A DNA stretch of 64,000 nt from Curtobacterium sp. MCPF17_052 (GCF_003234085.1 NZ_QKSD01000002.1:124001-188000), one strand, 5' to 3'; numbered from the stretch's first letter, positions 28,131 to 37,123 are shown. Program-made: numbers and translations. Notes: generated by a model from the letters alone, not told the origin.

Positions 28131-29038
28131 CGAGCAGGCAGCGTACCCGGCTCGGATCCCACCGCGATCGGGACGCGGACGGCGCTGCCCCACTCGGTCC
28201 AGGATCCGTCGTAGTTCCGCACGTTGTCGTAGCCGAGCAGGTGCTGCAGGACGAACCAGGTGTGGCTGGATCGCTCACCGATGCGGCAGTAGGCGATGAC
28301 CTCGTCGGCGTCGCCGATGCCGGCGCCGTCGCGGTAGACGGCGTCGAGCTCGTCCCGCGACTTGAACGTGCCGTCCGCGGCGGCGGCGGTCGCCCACGGG
28401 ATGTTCACGGCGGTGGGGATGTGGCCGCCGCGGAGGGCGCCCTCTTCCGGGTAGTCCGGCGCGGTGGTCCGGTCACCGGAGTACTCCGGGGCACTGCGGA
28501 CGTCGATGAGGGGCTTGCCGAGGTGGGCGAGGACGTCGTCCTTGAAGGCGCGGACCGGCTCGTCGTGGCGCTCCACGACGGGGTACTCGACCGGCTCGAC
28601 GGTCGTCCGGTCGGTGGTCATCGCGCGGCCTTCGGCGATCCACTTCGCCCGGCCGCCGTCGAGCAGGCGGACGTCGTCGTGCCCGAAGAGCGTGAAGACC
28701 CAGAGGGCGTAGGCCGCCCACCAGTTGTTCTTGTCGCCGTGGATGACGACGGTGGTGTCGCGGCCGATCCCCTTGCCGCCGACGAGTCGGGCGAAGGCCT
28801 CGCCGTCGATGTAGTCGCGCTGCACCGGGTCGTTGAGGTCGGTGTGCCAGTCGATCTTCACCGAGCCCGGGATGTGCCCGGTCTCGTAGAGCAGGACGTC
28901 CTCGTCGGACTCCACCACGACGAGCTCCGGCGATCCGGCTCCGGCATCGAGTTGCTCCTGCAGCCACTCGGTGGACACCAGGCGCTCGGGGTGCGCGTAG
29001 GAGCGGAACTTCTCGGACGGGTCGACCGGTGCGGTCAT
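28127..29038 (-). CDS. Rhodanese-type sulfurtransferase (thiosulfate/3-mercaptopyruvate type)
   Basis: Two-domain rhodanese of 303 residues that transfers sulfane sulfur. The inactive N-terminal domain shows [14 protein letters not shown]; the catalytic C-terminal domain has [25 protein letters not shown] and the active-site loop [10 protein letters not shown] with its cysteine. AGGAGGT before ATG 29038 is an excellent ribosome binding site and excludes the longer upstream frame. It is translationally coupled to sufE. The loop CRIGERS is typical of actinobacterial thiosulfate sulfurtransferases, but the true donor cannot be read from the sequence. Confidence 0.9.
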   Translation of the reverse strand: MTAPVDPSEKFRSYAHPERLVSTEWLQEQLDAGAGSPELVVVESDEDVLLYETGHIPGSVKIDWHTDLNDPVQRDYIDGEAFARLVGGKGIGRDTTVVIHGDKNNWWAAYALWVFTLFGHDDVRLLDGGRAKWIAEGRAMTTDRTTVEPVEYPVVERHDEPVRAFKDDVLAHLGKPLIDVRSAPEYSGDRTTAPDYPEEGALRGGHIPTAVNIPWATAAAADGTFKSRDELDAVYRDGAGIGDADEVIAYCRIGERSSHTWFVLQHLLGYDNVRNYDGSWTEWGSAVRVPIAVGSEPGTLPAR

Positions 29039-29204
29039 CGGGGGTACCTCCTGGGGATCGGTGGCGCGCGGACTACGATCGGTCCTTGCGCGTCGACGGC
29101 AACGGTACGCGGACGGGCCGAGTCCCCGCCGCACCGTGACACTCCACGACGGAGACGACACGCACGACGTACACGACACGCACGCTCCGCACCGGAAGGC
29201 CGTC

Positions 29205-30290
29205 TTGCCCGAACTCGCTCCCGTCGCCCACCTCGTGGACCGCGACCCGCAGGTGACCCCGCAGCAGATGGCCGACTCCCTGGTGCCGCCGCCGCAGTTC
29301 ACCACCGCGTCGTTCGCCTCGTACCGCCCCGACCCGGAGTACGCGTCGCAGGCCGAGGTCCGCGACGCGGTCGAAGCGTTCGTCGCCACACGGCCGGAGC
29401 CCGCCAAGCGCGGCCTGTTCGGCCGGAAGCGCAAGGAGCCCGAGACCCCGGCGCGATCGGGCGTGTACCTGGACGGCGGGTTCGGCGTCGGCAAGACCCA
29501 CCTGCTCGCCGCCGCCTACCACGCCGCGTCCGGCCGGAAGACGTTCGGCACCTTCATCGAGTACACCGCCCTCGTCGGCGCACTCGGCTTCCAGGGCACC
29601 GTCGACCTGCTCCGCGGCACCTCGCTGGTCTGCATCGACGAGTTCGAGCTCGACGACCCGGGCGACACGATGGTGATGACGCGGCTCATCAAGGAGCTGT
29701 CCGAGACCGGTACCCGCTTCGCCGCGACGTCGAACACCCCGCCGGGAGCGCTCGGCGAGGGCCGGTTCGCGGCGCAGGACTTCCTGCGGGAGATCCAGGC
29801 GATGTCGGACCGGTTCGACACGATGCGGATCGACGGCCTCGACTTCCGTCGCCGTGCCGTCGACGAGTCCGCCTCGGTGGTCGACGACGTCCCGTCCGTC
29901 CTGGCGACCCTGTCCTCGGTGACGACGTCCCGGTCGGGAGGCCCGGCCCGCGTCACGCAGGACGACTTCCGCTCCGTCGTGGCCCACCTGGCGTCGGTGC
30001 ACCCGTCGAAGTACGTCGCGCTGGTCGACGGCCTCGACGCCGTCGGACTGACCGACGTGCAGGCGTTCACCGACCAGACCGACGCGCTCCGCTGGGTGGC
30101 GCTCGTCGACCGGCTCTACGACGCGCAGGTGCGGATCGTCGCCTCCGGCATCCCGCTCGACACCGTCTACCCCGAGGTGATGCTCGAGGGCGGGTACCGC
30201 AAGAAGTACCTCCGCGCGGCCAGCCGTGTCGTGGCGCTGACGCGCGCGGAGACCGACGCCAGCGCGGAGACCGAGCCCCGGGCCTCCTGA
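29205..30290 (+). CDS. zapE: ZapE/AFG1-family ATPase, cell-division associated
   Basis: AAA-type ATPase related to ZapE, which in proteobacteria modulates FtsZ rings, and to mitochondrial AFG1. Walker A is GGFGVGKTH, Walker [12 protein letters not shown], with a sensor region [18 protein letters not shown] and the family's [23 protein letters not shown]. Length is 361 residues from TTG 29205, chosen because GGAAGG stands five bases upstream and [12 protein letters not shown] is a plausible N-terminus; GTG at 29136 or 29061 would add 23 or 48 low-complexity residues. It is divergent from the sulfurtransferase. Confidence 0.85.
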   Translation: MPELAPVAHLVDRDPQVTPQQMADSLVPPPQFTTASFASYRPDPEYASQAEVRDAVEAFVATRPEPAKRGLFGRKRKEPETPARSGVYLDGGFGVGKTHLLAAAYHAASGRKTFGTFIEYTALVGALGFQGTVDLLRGTSLVCIDEFELDDPGDTMVMTRLIKELSETGTRFAATSNTPPGALGEGRFAAQDFLREIQAMSDRFDTMRIDGLDFRRRAVDESASVVDDVPSVLATLSSVTTSRSGGPARVTQDDFRSVVAHLASVHPSKYVALVDGLDAVGLTDVQAFTDQTDALRWVALVDRLYDAQVRIVASGIPLDTVYPEVMLEGGYRKKYLRAASRVVALTRAETDASAETEPRAS

Positions 30291-30372
30291 CCGTCCTCGC
30301 ACGTCGCTCGGGGCACCTGCACACCGCGCTGACCGGTCCACGAAACACAGCGTTCACAGAACGCGCCGTGAC

Positions 30373-30410
30373 GTTACCTCCGCGAAACAGACCGAGCGCT
30401 CCGGTGAAAC
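30373..30410 (+). promoter_or_regulatory. Double GlnR-type operator upstream of amt
   Basis: GTTAC-6-GAAAC (30373-30388) matches the actinobacterial GlnR consensus GTnAC-6-GAAAC. With exactly the next six-base steps a degenerate AGCGC and a second perfect GAAAC (30406-30410) follow, giving the full four-half-site array 66 bases before the amt start. This suggests nitrogen-limitation control by a GlnR-type regulator. Confidence 0.7.
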
Positions 30411-30476
30411 ACGTCGTCGCCAGACTCGGTCGCACCCGAGGCGGACGAGAGCCGCACAGCGACGAGAGGTGCACAC

Positions 30477-31751
30477 ATGCTTGATCAGGGCAACACGACG
30501 TTCGTGTTGGTCATGGCGGCCCTGGTGTTGTTCATGACACCCGGCCTGGCCTTCTTCTACGGCGGACTGGTGAAGGCGAAGTCCGTCATCAGCATGATGA
30601 TGATGTCGTTCGGAGCGATCGCCCTGGTGAGCGTCCTCTGGGTGCTCTACGGCTACGCGATCGCCTTCGCGAACCCCGGCGACCACACGGCGATCTCCGG
30701 CGTCGTCGGCTTCTTCAGCATCGACTGGAACCAGCTCGGCCTCGGCCAGGCGTTCGAGGAGGCCACGGCCTCGAAGATCGACGCGTCCTACCCGTCGATG
30801 GCCTTCGTCGGCTTCCAGGCGACGTTCGCGATCATCACCGTCGCCCTCATCTCCGGCGCGATCGCCGACCGCGCCAAGTTCGGCGCGTGGATGGTCTTCG
30901 CCGGCGTCTGGGTCACCGTCGTGTACTTCCCGGTCGCCTCCTGGGTGTTCAACCTGACCTCCGGCTGGGCCGCCACGTGGGGCGTCATCGACTTCGCCGG
31001 TGGCACCGCGGTGCACATCAACGCGGGTGCCGCGGGCCTCGCCCTGGCGCTGGTGCTCGGCAAGCGTGTCGGCTTCGCCAAGGGTGCGCACAAGCCGCAC
31101 AACCCGCCCTTCGTCCTGCTCGGTGCCGCCATCCTCTGGTTCGGCTGGTTCGGCTTCAACGCCGGCTCCGAGGGTGCCGCTGACGGCATCGCCTCGATCG
31201 CCTGGGTGAACACGCTCGCCGCCCCGGCCGCCGCGATCCTCGGCTGGCTGCTCGTCGAGAAGCTCAAGGACGGCAAGGCCACCTCCGTCGGCGCCGCCTC
31301 GGGTGCCGTCACCGGTCTCGTCGCGATCACCCCGGCCTGCGCCAACCTGACGCCCGGATGGGGCCTGGTGCTCGGCTTCCTCGCCGGCATCGTCTGCTGC
31401 TTCGCGATCGACTGGAAGTACCGCCTGGGCTTCGACGACTCGCTCGACGTGGTCGGCGTGCACCTGGTCGGCGGCATCTTCGGCACGCTGTTCCTCGGCT
31501 TCTTCGCCAACGACACCGGCCTGATCTACTCGGGCTCGTTCGAGCAGCTCGGCAAGCAGGCCGCGGCCGCCGCAGCCGTCGGTGTCTACTCCTTCGTCCT
31601 GGCCTTCGTCATCGGCTTCATCATCGAGAAGACGATCGGCTTCCGCGTCAAGACCGAGGACGAGGTCGCCGGCATCGACACCGCGGTCCACGGCGAAGAG
31701 GGCTACGTCCTCTACGACGAGGAGGACAAGAGCCCGGTCGGCGTCCGCTGA
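30477..31751 (+). CDS. amt: Ammonium transporter (Amt/MEP/Rh family)
   Basis: Integral membrane ammonium channel/transporter of 424 residues with about eleven helices. Signatures: FMTPGLAFFYGGLV at the N-terminus, the first pore histidine in DFAGGTAVHINAGAAGL, GAAILWFGWFGFNAGSE, and the second pore histidine in DVVGVHLVGGIFGTLFLG. ATG 30477 follows GAGAGG. No glnK gene follows, unlike many amt operons; a perfect 20-base hairpin ends the transcript 13 bases after the stop. The GlnR-like operator before it fits induction under nitrogen limitation. Confidence 0.96.
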   Translation: MLDQGNTTFVLVMAALVLFMTPGLAFFYGGLVKAKSVISMMMMSFGAIALVSVLWVLYGYAIAFANPGDHTAISGVVGFFSIDWNQLGLGQAFEEATASKIDASYPSMAFVGFQATFAIITVALISGAIADRAKFGAWMVFAGVWVTVVYFPVASWVFNLTSGWAATWGVIDFAGGTAVHINAGAAGLALALVLGKRVGFAKGAHKPHNPPFVLLGAAILWFGWFGFNAGSEGAADGIASIAWVNTLAAPAAAILGWLLVEKLKDGKATSVGAASGAVTGLVAITPACANLTPGWGLVLGFLAGIVCCFAIDWKYRLGFDDSLDVVGVHLVGGIFGTLFLGFFANDTGLIYSGSFEQLGKQAAAAAAVGVYSFVLAFVIGFIIEKTIGFRVKTEDEVAGIDTAVHGEEGYVLYDEEDKSPVGVR

Positions 31752-31764
31752 CACGCTCGCTCCA

Positions 31765-31808
31765 CACGACGACGGCCCCCGCTCACTCGAGCGGGGGCCG
31801 TCGTCGTG
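31765..31808 (+). terminator. Perfect 20-bp hairpin terminator of amt
   Basis: Arms CACGACGACGGCCCCCGCTC and complement around ACTC, 13 bases after the amt stop. Confidence 0.9.
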
Positions 31809-31815
31809 CGTGCGC

Positions 31816-31889
31816 CCGCGAAACGCAACGTGGGCGACGCCGCGCAACGGAGTACCGCTGCGCGATGCCGCCGCGGTTGCGTTTCGCGG
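31816..31889. repeat. 74-bp palindromic intergenic repeat, copy B
   Basis: Outer arms CCGCGAAACGCAAC and GTTGCGTTTCGCGG are perfectly complementary; the centre reads GCGCAACGGAGTACCGCTGC. It lies 17 bases beyond the stop of the minus-strand gene ending at 31907. Confidence 0.8.
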
Positions 31890-31906
31890 GGCCGGACGGG
31901 ACGAGG

Positions 31907-32236
31907 TCAGTCCGTGTCGGCGCCACGCTCGCGCGAGCCGCCCGGTGCTGCCTGGTCGTCGGTCTGGGTGCCGGCGGAGGTGTCGCCGAGGTCGTCGCCA
32001 CCGCCGACGAGGGCATCGCCACCACGAGCGTCGTTCCCCAGGGCGGCCAGAGCGGACTGCTCCTGGTCCCCACGGTCCTCCAGATCGAGGCCGGAGCGGT
32101 CGTCGTCTGCGCGCTCCTCGACGTGGGTGCTGCCGCCTGCGGTGTCCCCGGTGGTCGCAGCCTCGTGCTGCATCGCCTCACCGAGCTCGGTGTTGCCGCC
32201 GTCGCCGCCGTGGTCGTTGGGCATCGAGGTGGTCAT
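31907..32236 (-). CDS. Small acidic low-complexity hypothetical protein
   Basis: A 109-residue hydrophilic protein, very rich in Asp, Gly, Glu and Thr (MTTSMPNDHGGDGGNTEL at the start, SGLDLEDRGDQEQSALAAL in the middle), with no cysteine, no hydrophobic segment and no recognised domain; probably intrinsically disordered. GAAGGGA nine bases before ATG 32236 supports expression from there; the longer upstream frame runs through a repeat. Flanked on both sides by copies of the 74-bp palindromic repeat. Function unknown. Confidence 0.6.
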   Translation of the reverse strand: MTTSMPNDHGGDGGNTELGEAMQHEAATTGDTAGGSTHVEERADDDRSGLDLEDRGDQEQSALAALGNDARGGDALVGGGDDLGDTSAGTQTDDQAAPGGSRERGADTD

Positions 32237-32310
32237 CGTGCGTGTCCCTTCGTCGGTGGTTCCGTCGAGCCATCCGTAGCCCCGGCCGGCTGGACCCGCA
32301 CCCGAGCCGT

Positions 32311-32384
32311 CCGGGAAACGCAACGTCGGCGGCGCCGCGCAACGGAACACCGTTGCGTGACACCGCCCACGTTGCGTCTTGCGG
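32311..32384. repeat. 74-bp palindromic intergenic repeat, copy C
   Basis: Arms CCGGGAAACGCAAC and GTTGCGTCTTGCGG with the inner CGCAACGG/CCGTTGCG pair. It lies nine bases beyond the stop of the aldo/keto reductase gene. Confidence 0.8.
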
Positions 32385-32393
32385 GAGGTCAGG

Positions 32394-33365
32394 TCACCAG
32401 GCGTAGTCCTCGGGGGACGTCTTGTGTCCCGGGAAGAGCTCGTCGAGGCGGTCGAGCGCCGACTGGTCCAGGCGCACGTCGACGGCACGGACCGCGGACT
32501 CCCACTGCTCCATCGTGCGCGGGCCGGTGATCGGCGCGGTGACACCCGGCTGGTGCAGCAGCCACGCCAGCGCGAGCTCGCCCGGCGTGTGTCCGAGCTC
32601 CTTCGCGAACGACTCGTACGCGGTCAGCTGGTCACGGTGCGCGTCGACGTACTCGGCGCTGCGGCCGGACAGGCGACGGGACCCGTTCTCGGTCTTCTCG
32701 ATGACACCACCGAGCAGACCGCCCTGCAACGGCGACCACGGGATGACCCCGAGGCCGTAGTGCTGCGCGGCCGGCAGGACCTCGCGCTCGATGTCCCGGA
32801 CGACCAGGTTGTAGATCGACTGCTCGCTGACGAGCCCGAGGAAGTTCCGGTGCTTCGCTGCCTCCTGCGCCTGGGCGATGTGCCACCCGGCGAAGTTCGA
32901 CGAACCGACGTAGAGGATCTTCCCCTGGCCGACCGCGATCTCCATCGCCTGCCAGATCTCGTCCCAGGGCGTGTCCCGGTCGACGTGGTGCATCTGGTAC
33001 ACGTCGATGTGGTCGGTCTGCAGGCGTCGGAGCGAGGCGTCGATCGACTGGCGGATGTTGTACGCGCTGAGCTTCTCGCCGTTCGGCCAGCCGGTCATGT
33101 CGCCGTAGACCTTCGTGGCGAGGATCGTCTTCTCGCGGCGTCCGCCGCCCCGGGCGAACCACCGTCCGATGATCTCCTCGGTGGCGCCCTTGCCCACCGA
33201 GCCGCCGTACGCGTTGGCGGTGTCGAAGAAGTTGACGCCGAGTTCGTGGGCCCGGTCCATGATCGCGTGCGAGTCGTCCTCGCTGGTCTCCGGTCCGAAG
33301 TTCATCGTGCCGAGCACTGCCCGTGACACCGACAGCCCTGTCCGTCCGAGGTGTGTGTAGTCCAT
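32394..33365 (-). CDS. Aldo/keto reductase
   Basis: NADPH-dependent oxidoreductase of 323 residues with the full aldo/keto reductase signature set: MDYTHLGRTGLSVSRAVLGTM, the catalytic FFDTANAYGG with Asp and Tyr, TKVYGDMTGWPNG with the lysine, DVYQMHHVDRDTPWDE with the histidine, YVGSSNFAGWHIAQAQ and VIPWSPLQGGLLGG. Substrate unknown; the closest type is the YghZ/Kvbeta-like group. Transcribed divergently from the ChaB-like gene with its ATG at 33365. Confidence 0.92.
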   Translation of the reverse strand: MDYTHLGRTGLSVSRAVLGTMNFGPETSEDDSHAIMDRAHELGVNFFDTANAYGGSVGKGATEEIIGRWFARGGGRREKTILATKVYGDMTGWPNGEKLSAYNIRQSIDASLRRLQTDHIDVYQMHHVDRDTPWDEIWQAMEIAVGQGKILYVGSSNFAGWHIAQAQEAAKHRNFLGLVSEQSIYNLVVRDIEREVLPAAQHYGLGVIPWSPLQGGLLGGVIEKTENGSRRLSGRSAEYVDAHRDQLTAYESFAKELGHTPGELALAWLLHQPGVTAPITGPRTMEQWESAVRAVDVRLDQSALDRLDELFPGHKTSPEDYAW

Positions 33366-33454
33366 GGTCCAGGTCTACGCCCCTGCCTCGATGCCCTGCC
33401 AGGCACTGGGAGTACCGGTGAGGAGCCGGACCAGCACGCGACGAAGGAGCGATC

Positions 33455-33847
33455 ATGCCCGCCGACGACGACCTCCCCAGCACCCTGCAGCGGTCCCCGG
33501 AGCACGCGCAGGAGATCTACCGCGCCGCCCGGGAGTCCGCCGAGGCCGAGTACGGCGACGGGCAGCGCGCCGGCCGCACGGCCTGGGCCGCGGTGAAGCA
33601 CGAGTACGAGAAGGTCGGCGACCACTGGGAGGAGAAGGACTCCTCCGGCCCGTCGGACTCCGGCGCCGCAGGGTCCCGCGGCTCCGGCACGACCGAGGAG
33701 GGCGTCGACGCGAACGCCTCGAAGGCGCACCTGCTCGACGTCGCGAAGCGTCTGGACATCAGCGGCCGTTCCGGCATGACGAAGGACGAGCTCGTGGACG
33801 CGATCAAGAAGGCGAACCGTCGTGCGACGGCGAAGGCCCGGGAGTGA
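33455..33847 (+). CDS. ChaB-like protein with C-terminal Rho-N/SAP-like module
   Basis: A 130-residue protein. Residues 1-60 match the ChaB family (LPSTLQRSPEHAQEIYRAARESAEAEYGD, then AAWAAVKHEYEKVGDHW-like), and the C-terminal 40 residues (SKAHLLDVAKRLDISGRSGMTKDELVDAIKKANRR) form a short helical module like the Rho N-terminal or SAP domain that often binds nucleic acid. A Ser/Gly linker joins them. ChaB was named for cation transport regulation, but the real role of the family is unclear. GAAGGAG before the ATG supports the start. Confidence 0.85.
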   Translation: MPADDDLPSTLQRSPEHAQEIYRAARESAEAEYGDGQRAGRTAWAAVKHEYEKVGDHWEEKDSSGPSDSGAAGSRGSGTTEEGVDANASKAHLLDVAKRLDISGRSGMTKDELVDAIKKANRRATAKARE

Positions 33848-33885
33848 GCATGCCGTACCGGGCATGCCGCGCTGGACGACAGGCG

Positions 33886-33891
33886 TAGCGT
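33886..33891 (+). promoter_or_regulatory. Probable -10 box of a leaderless fabH-like transcript
   Basis: TAGCGT lies seven bases before the GTG at 33899, with no ribosome binding site, so a leaderless message starting near that GTG is likely. It is the reason for preferring 33899 over the GTG at 33890, which overlaps this box. Confidence 0.4.
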
Positions 33892-33898
33892 GCCGGGT

Positions 33899-34864
33899 GT
33901 GAACATCCCAGCACTCCGAGGCAGCCGGATCATCGGGTTCGGCCACCACCAGCCCGACCGGATCCTCACCAACGACGAACTGTCGACCATGGTCGACACG
34001 AACGACGAGTGGATCACCACCCGCACCGGCATCAAGACGCGGCACATCGCCGGGCCCGACGACAGCGTCACGTCGATGGCGACCGAGGCCGCGCGCAACG
34101 CCCTGGCGGATGCCGGCGTCGCGCCGACCGACGTGGACCTGGTGGTGGTGGCGTCGACCACCCACCGGGACCGCTCGCCGTACACGGCCGGCCGGGTCGC
34201 GGCAGCACTCGGCATGTCGAACGGTCCCGCGCCGATCGACATCAACACCGCGTGCAGCGGCTTCGAGTACGCCATGGCGACGGCCGACCAGGCGATCCGC
34301 ACCGGTGCCGCCGACACCGCACTCGTGATCGGCTCCGAGACGCTCTCCCGGATCGCCGACTGGACCGACCGTTCGACCTGTGTCCTGGTCGGCGACGGCG
34401 CGGGCGCAGCGGTGCTCGGCGTGTCCGACGAGCCGCAGATCAGCTCCGTGTCGTGGGGCAGCGTGCCGCACCTGCAGGACGCCGTCCGCGTCACGCACGA
34501 CCCCGAGGTCTTCCAGCAGGAGGGCCGCTCGATCTACCGGTGGGCGATCACCGAGGCCGAGGGGCACGCCCGCGCCGTCGTCGAGCGCGCCGGCCTGACG
34601 CTCGACGACATCGGGGTGTTCGCGTTCCACCAGGCGAACCTGCGGATCATCGAGCCGCTGGTCACCGCACTCGGCGGCGAGGGCAAGTACGTCGTCCGCG
34701 ACGTCGTCGAGTCCGGCAACACCTCGGCCGCGAGCGTCCCGCTCGGGCTGTCGAAGGCCTGGCACCGCGGGGAGCTCCCCGAGGGCGTCCCGGCACTGCT
34801 GTTCGGCTTCGGCGGCGGGTTCGCGCACGCCGGTCAGGTCGTCATGACGCCGGTCCGGCGCTGA
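33899..34864 (+). CDS. 3-oxoacyl-ACP synthase III (FabH/KAS III-like)
   Basis: Condensing enzyme that starts fatty-acid synthesis or a related acyl chain by joining an acyl-CoA to malonyl-ACP. Product of 321 residues with all three catalytic residues: cysteine in NTACSGFEYA, histidine in FHQANLRII, asparagine in ESGNTSAAS; the C-terminal LLFGFGGGFAHAGQ glycine loop is typical. It is not beside fabD/acpP here, so it may be a secondary or specialised KAS III. GTG at 33899 is preferred on promoter grounds, 33890 being the alternative. A 52-bp perfect palindrome follows. Confidence 0.9.
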   Translation: MNIPALRGSRIIGFGHHQPDRILTNDELSTMVDTNDEWITTRTGIKTRHIAGPDDSVTSMATEAARNALADAGVAPTDVDLVVVASTTHRDRSPYTAGRVAAALGMSNGPAPIDINTACSGFEYAMATADQAIRTGAADTALVIGSETLSRIADWTDRSTCVLVGDGAGAAVLGVSDEPQISSVSWGSVPHLQDAVRVTHDPEVFQQEGRSIYRWAITEAEGHARAVVERAGLTLDDIGVFAFHQANLRIIEPLVTALGGEGKYVVRDVVESGNTSAASVPLGLSKAWHRGELPEGVPALLFGFGGGFAHAGQVVMTPVRR

Positions 34865-34885
34865 CGCTTCGCCGGTCGCGACCGC

Positions 34886-34937
34886 ACGACGGACGGGAGG
34901 CCCGCCACCAGCTGGTGGCGGGCCTCCCGTCCGTCGT
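34886..34937. terminator. 52-bp perfect palindrome, bidirectional terminator
   Basis: Two perfectly complementary 26-base arms meeting at AGCT, with the recurring GGACGGGAGGCCCG core. It sits between the convergent fabH-like gene and the gene ending at 34952. Confidence 0.85.
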
Positions 34938-34951
34938 CGGCAGGGTCTGCG

Positions 34952-35800
34952 TCAGTGGCCGCGTCCGCGGTCCAGGGCACGCTGCTGCCGCTTGCTCAGC
35001 GACTTCGTGTCCTTCGGTTCGCCGCCGGCCTGCTGGGGCAGCACGACCGTGAAGTGCGCGGGCGGCGGACCGAAGGCGCTCCGGGAGGACTGCACGACCT
35101 TGCGGCCGAGCGCGTGGTTGCCGAGCCCCCCGACGACCGCACCGATGCCGAACGGGATCGCGCGGCCGAGGATCGACGTGCCCTGACGGGTCAGGAACCG
35201 CTTCACGAACGACGCGCGGAGCCGGCCGCCGATGCCGCTGACGGCCTGCTTCGGCAGGGACGACGTGACGAGCTCACCCCAGAAGGCGGTCCGACCCTGC
35301 CCGCCGCCGGCCTGCCCGGCGAGCTGCTTGACGAGCTGCGAGCCGGGCGCGCCGAGCATCATCGCCATGACCAGGGCGCGGGCCCGCTCGGGGTCCTCGA
35401 CGGTGATGCCGTGCACCTCGGTGACGGACTGGGCGAAGAGCGCGCTGGCCTCGAGGAACCCGACGGTCTCGGCGCCGCTCAGCCCGAGGCTCGCGATCAT
35501 GCCGACGCCCGGGATGACCGCGCTGGCACCGACCGCGGCCCCGCCGGACGTGACCGCGGTCAGGTACTGGCGCTCCAGGATCTCGATGACCTGCGCGGGG
35601 GACGCGTCCGGGTGCCGGCGACGGACGCGGGCGACGTGCGCGACGACGGCCGGACGCTGGACCGAGATGGCCCGGTCGAGCCAGCCGTTCCATGCGGGGG
35701 CGTCGGGCTGCAGGCGCCCGGCGTCGGGGGAGGGAGCGGACTGGACGGGTGCTGCGGGCGTCGGCACGAGCGCGTCGTGGTCACGGGGGGTGCTGGACAT
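34952..35800 (-). CDS. Hypothetical protein with hydrophobic glycine-rich centre
   Basis: A 282-residue protein I cannot place with confidence. It has a Pro/Ala-rich N-terminus, a helical segment (AWNGWLDRAISVQRPAVVAHV), a hydrophobic stretch VTSGGAAVGASAVIPGVGMIA (about 80-110), a second Gly-rich hydrophobic segment AIPFGIGAVVGGLGNHALGR (about 215-235), and a basic tail LSKRQQRALDRGRGH. The pattern of two amphipathic glycine-rich helices recalls EcsC-like proteins, which is only a suggestion. The ATG at 35800 is clear. It lies just downstream of the flagellar fliW gene in the same direction, 42 bases apart. Confidence 0.6.
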   Translation of the reverse strand: MSSTPRDHDALVPTPAAPVQSAPSPDAGRLQPDAPAWNGWLDRAISVQRPAVVAHVARVRRRHPDASPAQVIEILERQYLTAVTSGGAAVGASAVIPGVGMIASLGLSGAETVGFLEASALFAQSVTEVHGITVEDPERARALVMAMMLGAPGSQLVKQLAGQAGGGQGRTAFWGELVTSSLPKQAVSGIGGRLRASFVKRFLTRQGTSILGRAIPFGIGAVVGGLGNHALGRKVVQSSRSAFGPPPAHFTVVLPQQAGGEPKDTKSLSKRQQRALDRGRGH

Positions 35801-35841
35801 GTCGGCGACGCTACGCCGGGGGTGCCCGGGGACGCTGGGCG

Positions 35842-36240
35842 TCAGTGGCGCGCGAGCTCCGCGCGGAGCGGCAGGTCCTGGTCCTGGTCCTCGAGGATGA
35901 ACTGCGCGCCGACACCGGTGCGGGCGTTCACGACGACGGGTGCCAGCAGGTTCACCGTGGTGCCCGACGCGTCGGGGTTCGCGACGACCAGCAGCATCGC
36001 CTCCTCGGCACGGGTCAGCCCGATGACGTCGGCCTGCTCGTCGGACAGACGCGGCGCGTAGTCGGGCAGGTGCACCGCGGCGTCGAGCAGGTAGAGCCGC
36101 GGGGCGTCCACTCCGGAGGCTGTGGTGCCGAGGCCGACCAGGGCGAACAGGCCCTCGGCACCGTCGACCAGGTCGAGCGTGAACGCGCGCAGCGGCTCGA
36201 GGCCGAACGGTGCGACGGGGAAGGTCAGGTCGATGCTCAT
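35842..36240 (-). CDS. fliW: Flagellar assembly factor FliW
   Basis: In Bacillus, FliW binds flagellin and the translational repressor CsrA, releasing flagellin mRNA when cytoplasmic flagellin is low. The 132-residue product shows the FliW plan: FGLEPLRAFTLDLVDGAEGLFALVGL, DAAVHLPDYAPRLSDEQADVIGL, MLLVVANPDASGTTVNLLAPVVVN, NARTGVGAQFIL. Its ATG overlaps the flgL stop (ATGA), making it the last gene of flgN-flgK-flgL-fliW. No csrA gene lies in the window, but the fliC leader carries CsrA-type sites. Confidence 0.88.
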   Translation of the reverse strand: MSIDLTFPVAPFGLEPLRAFTLDLVDGAEGLFALVGLGTTASGVDAPRLYLLDAAVHLPDYAPRLSDEQADVIGLTRAEEAMLLVVANPDASGTTVNLLAPVVVNARTGVGAQFILEDQDQDLPLRAELARH

Positions 36241-37121
36241 CGGAGGTAGTCCATCAGGGTCGGCTGCAGGACCTTCGCGGTGACGGCGAGGGCTGCCTGG
36301 TAGTTGGTGCTCTGGACCTGCAGGTCCAGGACGGCCTGGGCGAGGGCCTTGTCCTCGACACCGGACCGGCGTCCCTCCAGCGTGGTGGACAGGGTCTTCA
36401 GCGAGTCCTGCGCGGACAGCGCGGCCGAGTGCCGGACACCGACGTCGGCCTGGGCGCCGCGGACGGCGAGCTGGGCGGCATCGATCTGGTTGAGTCGTGG
36501 GTTCACGTTCGTGCCTGCCTGCAGGTCGGCGACGATGCCGTCGAGGAGTGCGAAGACCGACGAGCTGCCGGTCCCGAAGACGGCGCTGCCGTCGGTGTCG
36601 ACGCGGACCTGCTCGCCGGTGCCGATGGTGCGGGTGACGCTCGAGCTCGAGCTGCCGGCCCACGTGGTGTCGTCGGCGTACGCGGAGCCGGCGGGCGAGG
36701 ACCCCGCGAAGACCGAGCGGGTGCCGTACTTCGTGTTCGCCGTGCTGAGCAGGTCGGCCTTCAGCCCCTGCAACTCCTTCACGAAGGCATCGCGGGCGGT
36801 GGGGTTCATGGTGCCGTCGCTCGCGGCCTGCACGGTGAGGTCGCGGACCTTGCCGAGGACGTCGCCGACGTCGGCGAGGGCGGAGTCGGTCGTGGCGAGC
36901 CAACCGGCGGCGTCGTCCGCGTTCCGGGCGTGCTGGGCGGCCTGCGCCTGCTCCTTGCGCACCTGCATCGCGGTGGCCGTGCCGGCCGGGTCGTCGGAGG
37001 GCTTCCGGATCGCCTTGAGCGTGGTCGCCTGGTCGGTCAGGTCGGCGACCTTCGCGGCACCGGCCTGCAGCCGAGCCTGCGCGGCCGCCATGGTCATCTG
37101 GGTGGTCACACGGGTGATCAC
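36237..37121 (-). CDS. flgL: Flagellar hook-filament junction protein FlgL (HAP3)
   Basis: A 294-residue flagellin homologue joining the hook to the filament. The N-terminal domain has MTMAAAQARLQAGAAKVADL and the conserved KPSDDPAGTATAMQVRKEQAQ; the C-terminal helix ends QVQSTNYQAALAVTAKVLQPTLMDYLR, the export/polymerisation D0 region. The start is GTG 37121 with GGAGGAG six bases upstream, two bases after the flgK stop. The N-terminal VITRVTTQMT follows the flagellin-family pattern. Confidence 0.92.
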   Translation of the reverse strand: MITRVTTQMTMAAAQARLQAGAAKVADLTDQATTLKAIRKPSDDPAGTATAMQVRKEQAQAAQHARNADDAAGWLATTDSALADVGDVLGKVRDLTVQAASDGTMNPTARDAFVKELQGLKADLLSTANTKYGTRSVFAGSSPAGSAYADDTTWAGSSSSSVTRTIGTGEQVRVDTDGSAVFGTGSSSVFALLDGIVADLQAGTNVNPRLNQIDAAQLAVRGAQADVGVRHSAALSAQDSLKTLSTTLEGRRSGVEDKALAQAVLDLQVQSTNYQAALAVTAKVLQPTLMDYLR

Positions 37122-37123
37122 GG

